Positions 1-13,049 of a DNA stretch of 64,000 bases are shown here, piece by piece. The stretch is taken from NCBI GenBank assembly GCA_000727475.1, contig KL647298.1, positions 1,567,569 to 1,631,568 on the forward strand, written 5' to 3'. A program made the translations under genes and the position numbers. Each line of letters starts with the position of its first letter. The first letter of the stretch is position 1. The DNA is from Sarcocystis neurona. Lineage: Eukaryota; Apicomplexa; Conoidasida; Eucoccidiorida; Sarcocystidae. The notes under the pieces were generated by a model, which ran no database searches, had not been told where the DNA came from, and saw nothing but the letters and a program-made list of their open reading frames with translations.

Positions 1-982
1 ACTATTAGAGTACGGGCTTCTTCGGCTTCAGTGCACACTGTATCCACTGCTGTGAAAGTCGTATCATCCTAGTCACCTGTACACGACCGTGCACTGTGGT
101 AAACTCTATGGGGGTGCTGTTACCAATCTTGTCACTCCGTATGTCCCAACGCTGACATGTAAAAAATGCGGTACGTTCTCGAGGCAGCGTTCCAGGGGCC
201 GCCACGCGCGACGCACGGAGATTGTTCTGCGTTTCTACGGATTGTAGGAGATCCAGGGGGGGCCTTGCAAACGGAGAATATTTTCACATGGGGGTCTTTT
301 ATTTTTCCTCTTTAGTGTTCACATATTTGTATTTTACCCATTATAAACCCATTTTTTACGCATCCCTGTTAATTGCTTGCAGAGTCGTGTCATAGAAACT
401 GTTGTGCGGACGACAACTATGTCCGCGGCCTTCCAACTAGTGAATCTGGAAGCGTAAAGGCCACTAGTTGCATGTCACAATATGTACTTATATATGTGCA
501 CACAAAAACTTGTGTGCTGTTGAGTGTACATATATGTTTCAGATATATCTAAGTACCGCAACTCTAGGCATCCTTGTCAGCGTACGTGTTCATATGCCTA
601 TGTATATATATATATATATTCAAATACTCAAATACATAAAGAAACCGGTGAAGGAGCATATTTAGTTTGAGACTACAGTAGATCGCTTATGTGAGTATAA
701 GGGAGACTAAAGTAATGAGATATTCAGAGAAAGGTAAAGGTTTGTGCAAATGTGCGACCTGCGGCTTATACAGTATCTGTGTGGCCGCCTATCCACAGAT
801 CATTCTCCGAGCAAACGGCCTCTACGTTTTGTACAGTCCTTTAAAAACACCTTACGCTGCTTCGAAATTGCTACCATATGCGGGATGGATGCACAAACCT
901 CCAAGTTCAGACAGCTTTGCAACAGCACATATTCCCTGGTGTCGCAGCTGTACGAAAGGACCTTTTAAAATGTCTCTCGAGG

Positions 983-1696
983 TTAGGATCGTCCGAACTT
1001 TCCATACTGTGTAAAAACGTGCCTGAGAAGCCTTCTGATGCTCCAGGGCACCTCCCTTTTCTTCAAACCCTTAACGGCATCTGACATGAACGTGGAATTG
1101 ATCATATCTCGAACACGTCGTGCAGCCAACCATTCAAGGGTGGGCAACGGACGGCTACTAGTGGCTCGCCAGAAGATGCCTGCTCGTTCGTTATCACTTC
1201 CGTACCGGCCTCTGGCCAGGCGACAGCGTTCCTCTGGATCCCGATTCGCTCGGAGTTGCTCCAGAAAGCGGCTTTCCTCGGGAGTATACTGACGAACTCT
1301 CCAGCTTCTTCCCGCAAAAATCAAGCTCCTACAAGTCCTCCCTTCTTTCGTGTCGGAGACAGCCGTGCTGAATCGAGAAAGAGCAAGCCACAAGCGGGGT
1401 CGTACGGGTCTCCACTGGTTGTCCCACAGCTCCCAAATTCCGCCCTCTTCTGACGTGCGACGCCTCTCTTGCAATACGCGCCGGGAGGTCGTTCTGGGTG
1501 GTACTAAAGAATCAGGGAGGGAACGAAAGGTGATAACTTCACGATCACCTCGGCCCTTTTCCTCGGCTTCCCTACTTAAGCAATGTGGGTTTTCTCTTCC
1601 ACTGCGCGACAGGATCGCAAGAGTGGAACAAACACAGAAGTTTCGGATAACGTATACTTGACGGTAAGACCCTGACGGCCTCCTAACACATAAATG
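983..1696 (-). CDS. Conserved exon of unrecognised duplicated gene, copy A
   Basis: Function unknown. The open frame shares motifs with its copy B counterpart: SREAE near the N-terminal side, SEEGGIWELWDNQWRPVRPR, AGRSWRVRQYT, PTLEWLAARRVRD, INSTFM, DAVKGL and IRRLLR. From 1696 to the shared Tyr-Gly at 1001 there are 232 codons, exactly as in copy B. Over 1037-1190, 34 base differences from B divide 20/9/5 among third, first and second codon positions of this frame, the pattern of purifying selection. The product is Arg- and Trp-rich with no obvious signal peptide or membrane segment. No ATG opens the aligned part, so a 5' exon is expected. The stop after Tyr-Gly differs between copies, so the exon may instead end at a donor near CACA/GTATGG. 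The exon is certain as coding; its limits are not. Confidence 0.75.
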   Translation of the reverse strand, partial: HLCVRRPSGSYRQVYVIRNFCVCSTLAILSRSGRENPHCLSREAEEKGRGDREVITFRSLPDSLVPPRTTSRRVLQERRRTSEEGGIWELWDNQWRPVRPRLWLALSRFSTAVSDTKEGRTCRSLIFAGRSWRVRQYTPEESRFLEQLRANRDPEERCRLARGRYGSDNERAGIFWRATSSRPLPTLEWLAARRVRDMINSTFMSDAVKGLKKREVPWSIRRLLRHVFTQYGKFGRS

Positions 1697-2403
1697 TGAG
1701 GAGATCAGAGTTCCCGGCAGGCTTGAGCGTGAGCGACATTCCCAGCGACCAAATAGACCACAGACAGATTCCTTGCAATCGAACCGATGTACACGACCGT
1801 CACTGCGCAGAAGGCCTTCTTAAATAATAATATACGTGTTAAAAATACATGTAGCATCATCCTTTGTAGGAACGTGCATTCAAATGCGGGAGCCATCCAG
1901 TCAATTCGGTTGCCTAGAATAAAAGCGGAGAAGCGTACACGTAAAGAGGTGATGCGACTGTCGCCACGGTGGTGGCGTGGGAGAACGCGACTCACGACTA
2001 CGTACTACGGTAGCAGCCAGCCCGGCGCAGCATCTGTGTAAAAGCATGAAAACTTGCATCGAGCAGGTGAGAACTATGATAAGTCGCCGCTGCGGATACG
2101 TGTACCTCTCTGCAGGGACTATTCAATGCACAAACAGGAGAGAATACACCGCCTGTGCGCGAACTCGTGGTGAGCACGTGGCACAAAATGTGGCATGCTG
2201 CCACGCATATCCCTGCGTTGAGACACCTGGTGCTGACCTGGGAGAAGCACTTGCATACGTTGGTGTGGACACATTCTACCTGATTTAAGCGCCAAGACAA
2301 GCGGATTCTTCAAAATTGGCGCCTCATCACACGTCGGAGTAGACGGCGCTGCTACTCTCCATCTGCAGTACGACAAGCCAATATCAAGAGAATCTCTTGT
2401 GTT

Positions 2404-2586
2404 CTGTCGCTTACCGGCCTGTAACAGGGCGACAAGCGCGGCACACACAAGAGGCCACTATCGTATGCAGATAGTGGATGTTGATCACGTCACAATCCTT
2501 TGTTGTCTGTCGCTTACCGGCCTATAGCAGGGCGACAAGCGCGGCACACACAAAAGGCCACTATCGTGTGCAGATAGTGGATGTTG
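2404..2586. repeat. Tandem duplication of an 80-bp unit, only in copy A
   Basis: Two near-identical units (2404-2483 and 2507-2586) begin CTGTCGCTTACCGGCCT and end GCAGATAGTGGATGTTGA, with a 23-bp spacer. The corresponding place in copy B (about 17,147-17,220) has a single, slightly shortened unit, so the repeat arose in A after the segmental duplication. Confidence 0.9.
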
Positions 2587-4319
2587 ACGCCGAAGGTGCC
2601 TACTAGACTACCACAGATTGCAACTGTCCAGGCATGTACACAACAGACCATTTCGCGCGCTCGTACGTAGACTGTCGAGAACTTGCTCTACTGTTCTGTC
2701 CCTAATTAATGTCCTCTTCGTACGCTGCGTGTGTGCTCCTCCGTCTGTGCAGCTTGACGCAAGCGCACTGGTGTCTGGTGTTGTCACTACGATCGTTCGC
2801 CATTGGATATTTCCGCAGGAGTCCGGGCAGAACGTCTACGTAGAGAACATGCACGTGTTTCCGAAAAGAGAAATATGCATTGTAGACAGAAGTAGGCTCG
2901 GACATCAGTCACGACAAGCGTGAAGTGTCGACCTGTGGGGAAAGAGACAGTTTACACTGGAAGATAGTATGTATGCAGAGTGTGTCTGCATGAGTGGAAG
3001 TAAACAGCTGAGAGGCAGGGCGGCGCGTACGCGGCCGTAAAAGCACGCGACGAGCTCACTCGCCTCCGCTCCTATGCGGCGAAAGAGAGCTGCCTGTAAT
3101 GTTAACCAAACGACCGCCGCAACTGCAGCCACACCCCGCCAGGTAATCCCATAAATCCAGTTCCTTCCTTTCTGCCTGTGCCTGCGTCTCAAGGGTGATT
3201 TCCTGTGAAGAAAAACAAACGACGTCAGGTGGTCAGACATTAGATATTTACGTCACGTTTGACACCAGTATTCAACACGAGGCGGACCCACCATGGTCAT
3301 TTCACCATGGTCAGTCGTATCCGTGTCAGAGGACATTACCAAATTCCCCTACATGTCTGTGAGTCCATGCTAAAGCTGCGTATAAGTCAATATACACGTA
3401 AGATGTCGCAGACAGACCAGCGTATATATATATATATAGGGAGAGAGAGGGAGAGACGTCTACACGTGTCTACCTATCTACCTACGTATATATACGTATA
3501 CATAACTGCGCGTGTACAGGCAAAGTCTCAAATACTGCTAAGCAGCGCTTGCAGCCCCATTAGCTTCACGTATAAGTTCAAACGCAGTGATGCAATTTAC
3601 GAGCGAAATCGCCTTATATCTGATGGAGACCAATCTGTCGCGAAGACACTGTCTGTCTCGCGCGACACGGCACCTTCACCGTGAGGTTGCTGACTTTCTC
3701 CGTGTAACAAGTATACATACGTTTTCGTCGTAGACGTTTTTGCGGTGTTTAATCCGCTAACCCTCAGAGTCACTGTGTTCTTCCACATCTTGAAACGTTG
3801 CCTCGAAAACAAAGTGGACACAGTATTGGTTTGTTCTGTCCCAGTACACTCTTCTTCACCGTACAGCATTCGCAACACATTGCGTGCTAAACAAGTCGTG
3901 CAGACTCCCACTGAAGCCTGCTTGCCCAGTCGCTGCTCTCAGACACCCTCTAGTGCTGCTCTCACAGAAGCTAAAACTGTTTCCTACAACGCAGCTGCCC
4001 ATAATCTGTTTCAAGGCAATCATTATGGTCGTTGCCAGAGATCTCACCTATACAAGCAGACAAGCCAGAGGAGTGTTCACAATAGAGTTTCTTTAACCGG
4101 ATGAATTTGACAGAAGTTTCCGCACCTGCAAGCACACTGAGGCCTATAGTGCAATGCCGTCAGTTGGAGCATCCGCCGTGTACAGGAGCAAAAAGCAACG
4201 CACTTGGCATGGTGTTTAAAATCTCTATTCCCTTCCATCTGATGATTAAGTTGCTATGTATTAAAGCCCCCTTTTGTGTAGAGCTGTCCGCATTGGTTTT
4301 CTGAACGATGGGAAACTGG

Positions 4320-5130
4320 CGCTTCTGAACATCTGCTTCGATGCTAACCAATCGCATCCCCTCATTTCGATGCAGTGCGGCCAATAGGGAGAACCGCGGA
4401 GCGCCCGCATTCTGACGCTTGCCGCTGGTGTCAAGAGAGTTTCACTCATCACGGCTGAACAGTGGGCGCTCAGCAGGCAAACTGGTACAAAACACGCGCG
4501 GAAAATTTTGCCACAGTGGAGAATTGACCAATTGTCCACGTTGCAGTGCGCAGGCGAAGTTGCAACGGTGACAGGCTGCAGAGGTCTCTGGCTGCCTGTG
4601 TCGTACGTAGCACGCAATCTACCAGCATCGCGCGCCGCTCACGTTGCCACGTCCTCGCCGTTCTCCCTCTTGGCAACGCTCTAGCACGATTGGGAGGATG
4701 ACAGTATTAGGCAACGGTGCGACTACAGCACAATCATGATGCTAGTCAGCTGAAGGCGCATCACCCGCTCATCACAGTCCCATACGGAAACTGGACATGG
4801 GCCCGAAACGACCGCGAAGGTCTGAACTTCTGTGACTGAAGCGTAAATCACGTCCGTCCGGATGATGTGGAGTTGCTGGTGTTGGGCCTTCGCATATTTG
4901 TCGGCTTTGGCTGTGCATGACGTGTTCAACTTGTGTCACCAGAGCAACCACTCCCCCACATGAAGAGTGTGCTGTGCTCGCTACACGACTCACTCAAAGA
5001 GGAAGCCCCACTGCAGGACGATTTGACTCGCACATGGACGTATATCCCTGCAAGGATCGGAGGGCGTATGCGTAGAGGGTCTACGGAAAATAAGGCGGAA
5101 GGATGGAGGAGAGAAAAATTAAAAGCTTGA
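4320..5130. promoter_or_regulatory. Hyperconserved CCAAT-containing block, copy A
   Basis: This part of the duplication is much closer to its copy B partner (18,965-19,765) than the rest of the block; I judge it at about 88-95% by eye. It holds three CCAAT cores (near 4345, 4382 and 4526), all kept in copy B, plus a GGGAGAACCGCGGAGCGCCC stretch. It lies upstream of the minus-strand conserved exon, so a promoter or bidirectional control region is one explanation. A short plus-strand frame (4933-5130, starting MSPEQP, 65 residues) is also kept in both copies with only in-frame length changes, so part of the block could instead be coding. The role is inferred, not shown. Confidence 0.35.
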
Positions 5131-6098
5131 CATCTTAAGACGTAGTACTACTGTCTGCAAGGAGCCCGAAGACGTACGCATCTGAAAAGGCTTCTGAAAA
5201 AAAAAAGAGCAAAGAGGAAATAAAAGCTGTCGATTTGAATAAAAAGCACAATTTAGTGGAGCGGAAGGACAAACAAGGGAACTGCAGTTCTCGACTTCTG
5301 TAGAAGGCGCTATTGTCTGCAAGGACATGAGGACGTGTGCACCTGAAGAGGTCTACGAAAAATTGAGGGGAAAAGAAAAGCTGGAATTGTGGGACTCGAA
5401 AGGCATGAAAAACGCTGAGCTTTTACGTCTCAAAAGCGTCCTCACATTTCAGGACTCCACTCGGTGGTTTGACGAAGACACTTGAAAAAGACCAGACACC
5501 TTTGCACGTCGGTGCTACACATCTGCTGCAGGCGTATGGCGTGCCTGCCACGGACAGCTGTTCTTAATCAGAGGAACGCAGATTCACAGCAGTATCCGCT
5601 TACTGCGTGGGTGTGGTCTCTCTTATACCTTGAAGCAACTGCTCAGGCATGGACGCACACTAGCAAGAGAATATGATGAGAACCCAGGTTTGCCGGATTG
5701 TTTGATTGTCTGCAGTTTCTGCAACACCTGCCCATCCAGAAAGATCTGGCACGTGTTGTGTAGCACACACACACGCTTACTTTGTGCCCGTAGGTGTAAC
5801 CTGTAGGATAGGTCTTTATCAATGCAAAGACTCTCCTGGAATTACACGCATGTAATGCTGGTTACTGCGTAGTGGATATGAGTGATCATGTGTCACTAGC
5901 TCCATGCATTGATGCGCATGTGTCATAAAGTGTCTGCACGTGTGTCAACTTCTCATATCATCAAGTATACTTACTACCCCAACGGATACATACATATGTA
6001 TATATATGTATATATATATATATGTGAACGTGTATACAGGAGGGAACTTCATACACGTCCTGGAGTCCATTACGCGTAGAGTGATATCTATACACAAG

Positions 6099-6250
6099 CA
6101 TATCCATATCCGCACGGTTGTGTGGCGTCTGTTTGTACAGCTACAAAAATTCAGAATTGTCCGCAGTACGAACGAGGGTAAAGAAAACAGATATGTGAAT
6201 TTTTGTAGCTGTACAAATAGGTGTCACACAACCGTGCGGATATGGATGCG
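6099..6250. repeat. Inverted repeat with 55-bp arms, only in copy A
   Basis: Arm 1 (6099-6153) and arm 2 (6196-6250) are reverse complements with six differences and a 42-base loop. Weaker complementarity continues outward to about 6082 and 6265. Five of the six differences would still pair as G-U in an RNA. Copy B (about 20,730-20,840) has a diverged arm 1 but nothing resembling arm 2. Confidence 0.9.
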
Positions 6251-7874
6251 CTTTTGTATCGATGCCACTTCATGGAAGAAAAAAAAGTCTCCATACGTGA
6301 CGTCATTTTGATAGCTAAGCAGACGTTACACGTGGGAGTCTCTGGGGGCTTTCTGCGCTAACGTTACGAAGCTTCTGCGTCCTTTCCAATGTTGAGACCG
6401 CCTTAGATTCTGGATGCAATAATCACACGGAGAAAAAACGCTTCATCTAATTGCTGCTTGTATCATTTGTATCAGTGCACAAGTGCTCCCGTCCGGGCGA
6501 AAAGACGTGAAGCTGCAGGCTCTCAGTGTGTAGTCCTGATGCAAAAGACGCACGCATCAGGTAGCTTTTTCGCTCTCTCTGCTGTGGAAAAAGTGTATAA
6601 TTTCTTCTTACGACAAATAGACTGTGTGCCGATATACAAGTATATGTACATGTACTTAAATCACACGCATCGGGAACTTAAGGGATATTTCTGTCGCATT
6701 GTGATTGGATTTATCGTGGAGCTGCAGGTCAAAAATGTGCGCCACTCTTTGTACGAGGATTAAGAACGAAGAAAGCCGAAGTAGAAGGTTTCGTGTAGTG
6801 TATGATACTGTATGTGCTTTATCTTTATTTCACCGTGGTGTTGCTTCTGCTAGAAGTGAAAATGGCGTTGTTACAGCTCAGGCAAGGAATCGCTTGCAGG
6901 CGCAAGACTTTTCTCAAGAACTACTAGGTAGGCACAGCAGACGGTTCACGTCCAGCATGTATGCTGTGGGAAACAACGTTATGCTCTTCTCCTTAAAATC
7001 AACCTGGCCGATTCAAACAGGACACTCTGCTGTAGATTCGTTGGATGTACACGCGAATAACAGGACGACCGGATGCCTGAAGATGTATCTGAATATGTGG
7101 TGTATATATGTGTATATATGTGTACATATGTGCGTGTACACATAACTGTGTCATGAACTCACCATTCTGCCAATGAATATGTGTATATATTTTGCGTACA
7201 TGGACATTCTTCTATATATACATATATTTACCTGCACTGTATATACGTATATATACATATGCATGTTTGAAGCATTCGTATCCTCTGATATGGTGACTTC
7301 AAGACTCCCTTCAAGCCGCTGCATATGACTGGTCCCGTGAAAGCTTCTCATTTCCCCAGTACACGAGAAAGATTTTCTAGCCGGACAATTTCAGATGATT
7401 TTGAATTGACAGAGAAGCTACCAAGTGTATACGTAGGCAAGCAAAAGACCTTTCTAAATACTATATATGTAAATATATGTACAGTAGTTGCACCCGTGTG
7501 TGCGTAGGCGTGTACACATGTATACACGTGTATGCATACATGCAGATGTCTGCATCTGTACACGAAATCATATATACACACAAAGGATTATTTTTGACTA
7601 CTATTATACGCCCACGTTTATATACGTCAGACACAAATATTCGTACACGTAACATCTACAATGATGCACATATATATATATATATAAATATACCTGTGCG
7701 GATATCCGCATAAGTCCGTGTCACAATTACGCCTTCGTCTGCGACTCCCGACGTCTGGAATACGCGTCAATTTTCCGACATCATATAAACGCGCACAGGT
7801 GGTAGTCAACATATATGTACTTATAAGCGTTTGTGGGAAAATAAAGATGGATGTTCACACCCAGAGTACCCATA

Positions 7875-8033
7875 ATGACAGATACCAACAAAAGATTAAG
7901 GATACTCGTTTGTCCGGCACCGAGAAACGCAGATGCAGTCTTTTCATCTGATGAAGAAACTCAGTAGCCTTTCGGGACGTGTTTGCTATTTTCTTGTGTA
8001 CGATTCACCCAAGGCAGAAAATCAGAGCGAAAT
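7875..8033 (+). pseudogene. Copy A remnant of the 22510-22764 frame
   Basis: Starts MTDTNKRLRILV and matches the copy B frame residue by residue (RILV, then NA-A-VFS, then EET), until a TAG at 7965-7967 where copy B has TGG. Read through that stop, the frame stays alignable with B (LFS and the following residues) up to a second stop near 8033. Either the gene is inactivated in A, or the similarity is only old non-coding homology. It is too short to decide alone. Confidence 0.35.
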
Positions 8034-10604
8034 CTTCCAAGCTAGGGGGCAAACTCATCAAACACTGAATGCACATAGCATGCGTGCATCTGCACAGACA
8101 AGACGCAGACAGGTACATACAATATTTCCGCACAACGTATCTTGCATTGAGAATAGAGCACGTAAAATAGAAAGGGCGCTCAAGAAGCCTGAGCGCACTC
8201 GTAGAGCATCAGTCGTACGCGTCACACGAAATCCTGGCTCCCTGCCTAGGGTGGACACCTGTAGTGTTACGACTAGCGAATATATCAGGAGGACGCACAG
8301 TCCTGACTCACTGCATTACTGATGCCACACAAATTTTACAGCTGCTACCAGTGGAAAGCAGGACACGCCTTCGTGACTGTTCGCTACCACACATAATAGC
8401 ATAACTCCTGATATACGAAGGAGAACTGTACTGACCACTGTTTTAGCACAACGAATAGATATCGCGACACTTCTTGAGACACACCGTATCAACATAAACA
8501 TCGGAATTCTACGAAGAAGATGCAAAAGTGGAAAACTAGTACTTATACTGGAAATTGTACATGGAATGTGCGAACACGACGACTCACAGTAACAGTGAGA
8601 AGATTAACACTAATGACAGCAGGACTCACGAAAAGAAAATCTTCCCACACCCGACTGATAGAGAGGTCACCAACAGTGAGTGCAATAATTGTAGAGGCAA
8701 GACTATTATGACGGACGGTTAGACAACTGTGGAAATACTCATGGAAAGGCTCATGTGCGACTTGGGTTTCTCGATGTGTGAAATTCAGTAATGGAAGTGG
8801 AGGCACAGAGGAGAGGGGTTTTCATAGTATTGAGAACGGTACGCACTCATGCGATAGAAAGCCATTCAGGAAATGTCGAGCAGGAAAAACGATGCTCAAC
8901 AATAAGAACAGTTGTTTCGTTCTCCAAGGAGTGTGACAAAAGCCCAGTGTCGGTATTCAGTAAGGCAAATGTTTTCCAGAATGAATTTACTAACGGTGCC
9001 GCACAAAATTTCAATCAGGAGTAAGAACAGTGTCCACAACGACGCAAATGTAAGCACACTGAAATGACCTCTCTCTTCCTTCAAGCCATACACGTTAAAA
9101 TACGGACAACATACATGAGTACCCTTGGTCTTGCGTCGTCTTTGTTAAATGGTGTCTGTCTACGAGAGCTCCTTCTCACCGACCATGTACTGTTGTAATT
9201 TGAACCAGTTTAAGGCAACTTTCATCGTTCAGTAGTTCCGTACGAGGTGGAATGGAGAACAACTGGTGTAATGCAGGTGCTGTGACCCATCATGATATCA
9301 GCAGTATGGAAGCGACTGGCTGCAGAGCTATTATCTCTGATCAATGAGGAAAAACTTCCTCGAGCGTTTTAGCAACGCATCGGTGCTCTGCTGTAATGCT
9401 CCTCCTGAAACGTACAGCAACGTAACAAGTGCTACGGCTGTTAGCGTGACTACCCTCCTTGTCTGTTTGCGCTCATTTCAACTTGAAAGTCTACCAGCCC
9501 GTATACTCGTGTGAAAATGATCAGAATGTGTCACAGCAAACTTGTGGAGAAAGTCGAATATTTAAAGGAAACTACGACGAGCAACAAGGAGACCATGCAG
9601 TACCACGGACACTCGTACCTCACTCTCACATCTGCAGAGAGAATGAGAAATTGGCAAAGAGAATTTCGACGTTTGTTTACATGTATAAAGGTAATTGTTT
9701 GCCGCCAAGGTTACACAGAGAGGGACAGAGGAGCGCAAAATAGAGTTGTGCACGTCCAGATAGCCATGAAGACCGATACGTTTGTAGAGACACATATTTT
9801 TGTATGCCTCCGTGCCATTCACAATTTTAATGCGTACGAGAGAAATCTAGGACATCTTCTGCAAAGCACAGAATGGTCTGCTTAGTTGTAAAGAAACTCT
9901 GGCATAGAGGTCGAGGAGACTAGTGGCAAAGTAAGAAAGAAGTTATGAATGAATGCGTGTGTGTATCTGCAACATGAGACACAACCATCGCATCACAAAT
10001 GTCGCTTCTCACGCGTGAAGCTACATTTCCGTGTAGACCCATACCGCCGGCACGGAGGAAGGGCTGCGCAGATCCGCGCGCCAGCGCTACGTGTGCCACG
10101 TCAAAATCAACCCCGCTAGCATATGGCAAGCACAGAAGTTTGGGGTATGTGGTTACTGGCACGTGCTGACCACCGAAAGCATAGCAGGGGACTCACGTGT
10201 GCGCTCTCCTGTGGCCACTGGCGCTGCGAGAACTTAGATATATGTGCCGTGAAGGCACGGGAGGCTCACTGCAAGAGCGTGGCTGTTTAGCGTGTGTTGA
10301 GGGTGTCTTTGTAACTTGTTTTCGAGCTTGCACCATGCGGAGTTATGTGGCTGCTGATACTCACACGCTATTCTTCAGCACATACGTGTGTGTCCATGTA
10401 CCAGCAACTCCAGTGGCAATCGTCCCCGCACATGTAAATCTGGATGAACGCTTATAAATTTAATGCTGCGCAGAGACAGATGATGGTTACACAGCATCTG
10501 CTCACCAGCACGCGTGTGCGCACCCGCGTGTTTGGAGAACATATTATACTGCCCTCCAATGTGTTTTTATGTATTCTTATCAGGAAGTAGCACCGGCGCT
10601 GTAT

Positions 10605-10800
10605 TTGCAGAGATCTTCTCATGTACACTTTATAGAAAGCGCACGACACGGTCGCGTGTTTGGCAGTTTCTGTGTGGGTAATTTCGTACACGTCTACCAT
10701 CATAGGAGAGATACATTTATCCACATCAGAGAAAGCGCACGACACGTACGCATGTTTGTGCGCGAGTGCAACTTCATACACGTGTGGTTTCACAGAAGTG
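10605..10800. repeat. Imperfect tandem repeat, period 96
   Basis: Two diverged units each contain AGAAAGCGCACGACAC (from 10634 and 10730) followed by CGCGTGTTTG or CGCATGTTTG and then TTCGTACACG or TTCATACACG. The period of 96 is a multiple of three, so the minus frame through it repeats a VSCAF motif, but I see no other sign of coding. Confidence 0.75.
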
Positions 10801-11217
10801 AAGCAGCTGTTAGTATGCTTGAGTTCCAAAAAGCAAGAATTTGCTGCCACAAGAGCGCGGACTTGCCACAGTGCGTGCCCCCCACCCGATTGTATGTCCT
10901 CTACGAGAAATGTTGAAACAACATGCAGTCAATCTAGAGATGAGCAGAGACAGCCTGGACACACGTGTGTGGACAGAGACAGACTGGACACCCAAGTATG
11001 GACAAGTGGACATAAGTGTCTACTTCCGGCGTGCCGACAAACCAGAAGGTTCATGCATGTCGAAAGTCCTGAACCGTGAACTGTCCTTCTTAAAGGCTTG
11101 TAGCAGTCTTTTTTCAATTCTAAGAGACAGAGGATCACATTTGTTGTTGCTTCAGTGTCCGCAGCACAAGGCGAAAAAAAGAATATACATAAAAACGTCA
11201 ACACACATACGTGTGTG

Positions 11218-11251
<34 letters not shown>

Positions 11252-12900
11252 TGGAGCGTGGTGCAGAGAGACGAGACCGCAGAGTAGCGCAGAAAATAAC
11301 CGTAGTATGTATATATATATACATGTATTATCATGGAGAAAACACACGTTTTTCCTGCCCATTCGCGTGTGCGTGAACATACACAGACAGGTGTTCCTTC
11401 CGCTCATATGCGCACATGCGCGTGAATGCTTAAGCACAGGAGAGTGCCCACGTCTTCGCGTGTACATCTGCAGACGTGGAGATCCAGCGCACGATCGGGT
11501 ACCGTGGCGGGAACATGGAAAGAAACTGCCACGTTCATCGAAGTCCGTGACACATATTTATGTCTTCTTCATTTCCTTTGCAAGTTCGTTTGCGCAGTGC
11601 ATAGCACTTGCGCTTATTCATATGTGTCTATATCACACACGTATGTATACACTTTCACACTAAAACCATGACCTTAAAGAAATTCTTGACTCCGTGCAGC
11701 ACCACAGCTTTTTGCGTGGCTTCAACGCGTCCGAGGACAAGAGCTGCGACTGACGCATAGACAGTGTGGAAGTGTATTTTATATATAAGGCGGTGTGTGT
11801 AGATTTTATATGTAGATGCGTGCATGTATACGCAAGCACGTATTTGATATGCAAGTGATGTCGTTGCGCATGTATACACATGCGAGATGGATGTGGCGAG
11901 GCATAAGTCCCTCATAGTTCGCACCGTGTACGATACCGTTGTTCATGGGGTCCACCGGTCCTCAGGGTGGAAACTGGAGCTGTCTACGAATGCGACGATA
12001 GTGGTCGTCAAAGAACACCACCAACGTGAGAAACGTCGCATGAGTGCACAAGCGCATACATCTGTGTTTGCGATTTCGGAGATGTATATAATAATTGATA
12101 ATGTGTGATAGTACACGCGCGTTTGTGTGTCCCACTGGGCATACACTTACGCAAGAGCATCCATGCAGACCCGAGTACATAGGCACTTGTATCCGCAACC
12201 GTATTTATTAAGCTAGAGTTCGTGCACCCCGCTGTATCTGTATCTACACGCACACGTGTTTCGCTATCAGCGCACAGTTACGCGTGTATATATATATATA
12301 TATATATATGTACATCTGAATGTAACTTACCATTGAGATGCGGAGACATACATATACCGGAGCACGTTTGTGTGCAGAAGTACACACACGTACAAATTGA
12401 TCTACACATGTCTGAGCATATTGGCATATGCACAGATACATACACATATGTGTACATGCATACACACGCAGTCTCACACACTCACAAGTGAACTTATATG
12501 CAGACGGTCACGTAATAATGATTCAAATACGTGGAGGTACACGCTGCTGCATTTAGGTCCACGCGAGTCGAAGAAAAAGATCTCTGTAGGTTGATAATTA
12601 CTCGGATTTGAAAAGGTAAAACTGTAACACATACGTTTATAACAGTCAAGACAAATGTGTCGTAAAATCAGGTCGGCCACCTTCAGCGATATAAGACTTA
12701 AAGCCGAAGCAGAGGCAGTTGTGTATGTGTGCACATGTGTGGAAGTCGATAAGTATTCTGTAACAGCATGAGGACGCGCCGTATTCCACGCAGGGCACCC
12801 CCACACGACATTTGCGTCTACAGATATTCATACGCACGTGGACGTTTCCGCAGCACATGAGCAAGGGAATGCAAGTGTGTGCGTGCAGGTGTACCACCTG

Positions 12901-13049
12901 CATCTTTGCACCGATACGCTACCAGGCGAGCCTATCTGCAGCTACGTAATGAACCCCTGCGTCGATGGGCGTATATGCATCTTTGCACGGATACGCTACC
13001 ACGCGAGCCTATCTGCAGTTACACAGTGAACCTCTGCAGCGATGGGCGC
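12901..13049. repeat. Tandem repeat, two units of about 77 bp
   Basis: Unit 1 starts at 12901 and unit 2 at 12978. Both begin CATCTTTGCAC and contain ATACGCTACCA, GCGAGCCTATCTGCAG, GAACC and GATGGGCG. The two units differ at few bases. Confidence 0.9.

Larger units (their letters stand above)
762..8100. repeat. Segmental duplication, copy A
   Basis: This block aligns collinearly with 15,510-22,730 at an offset of about 14.6-14.75 kb, with many small indels. Anchors I matched by eye include the GGCGGAATTTGGGAGCTGTG exon core, the CCAATAGGGAGAACCGCGGA block, and the AATGGCG and CAATTACGCCTT motifs near the right end. Identity varies strongly, from about 75-80% over much of the block to about 90% or more around 4.3-5.1 kb. 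Copy A carries the minus-strand conserved exon at 983-1696, an A-specific inverted repeat, an A-specific tandem duplication and a nonsense-interrupted frame near 7.9 kb. The end points are approximate because they fade into low-complexity sequence. Confidence 0.9.

Noticed and set aside
983..1150. SOCS-box-like spacing in the C-terminal part of the duplicated exon
   Set aside because: Leu spacing alone is not enough, and the usual Pro-rich motif is missing.
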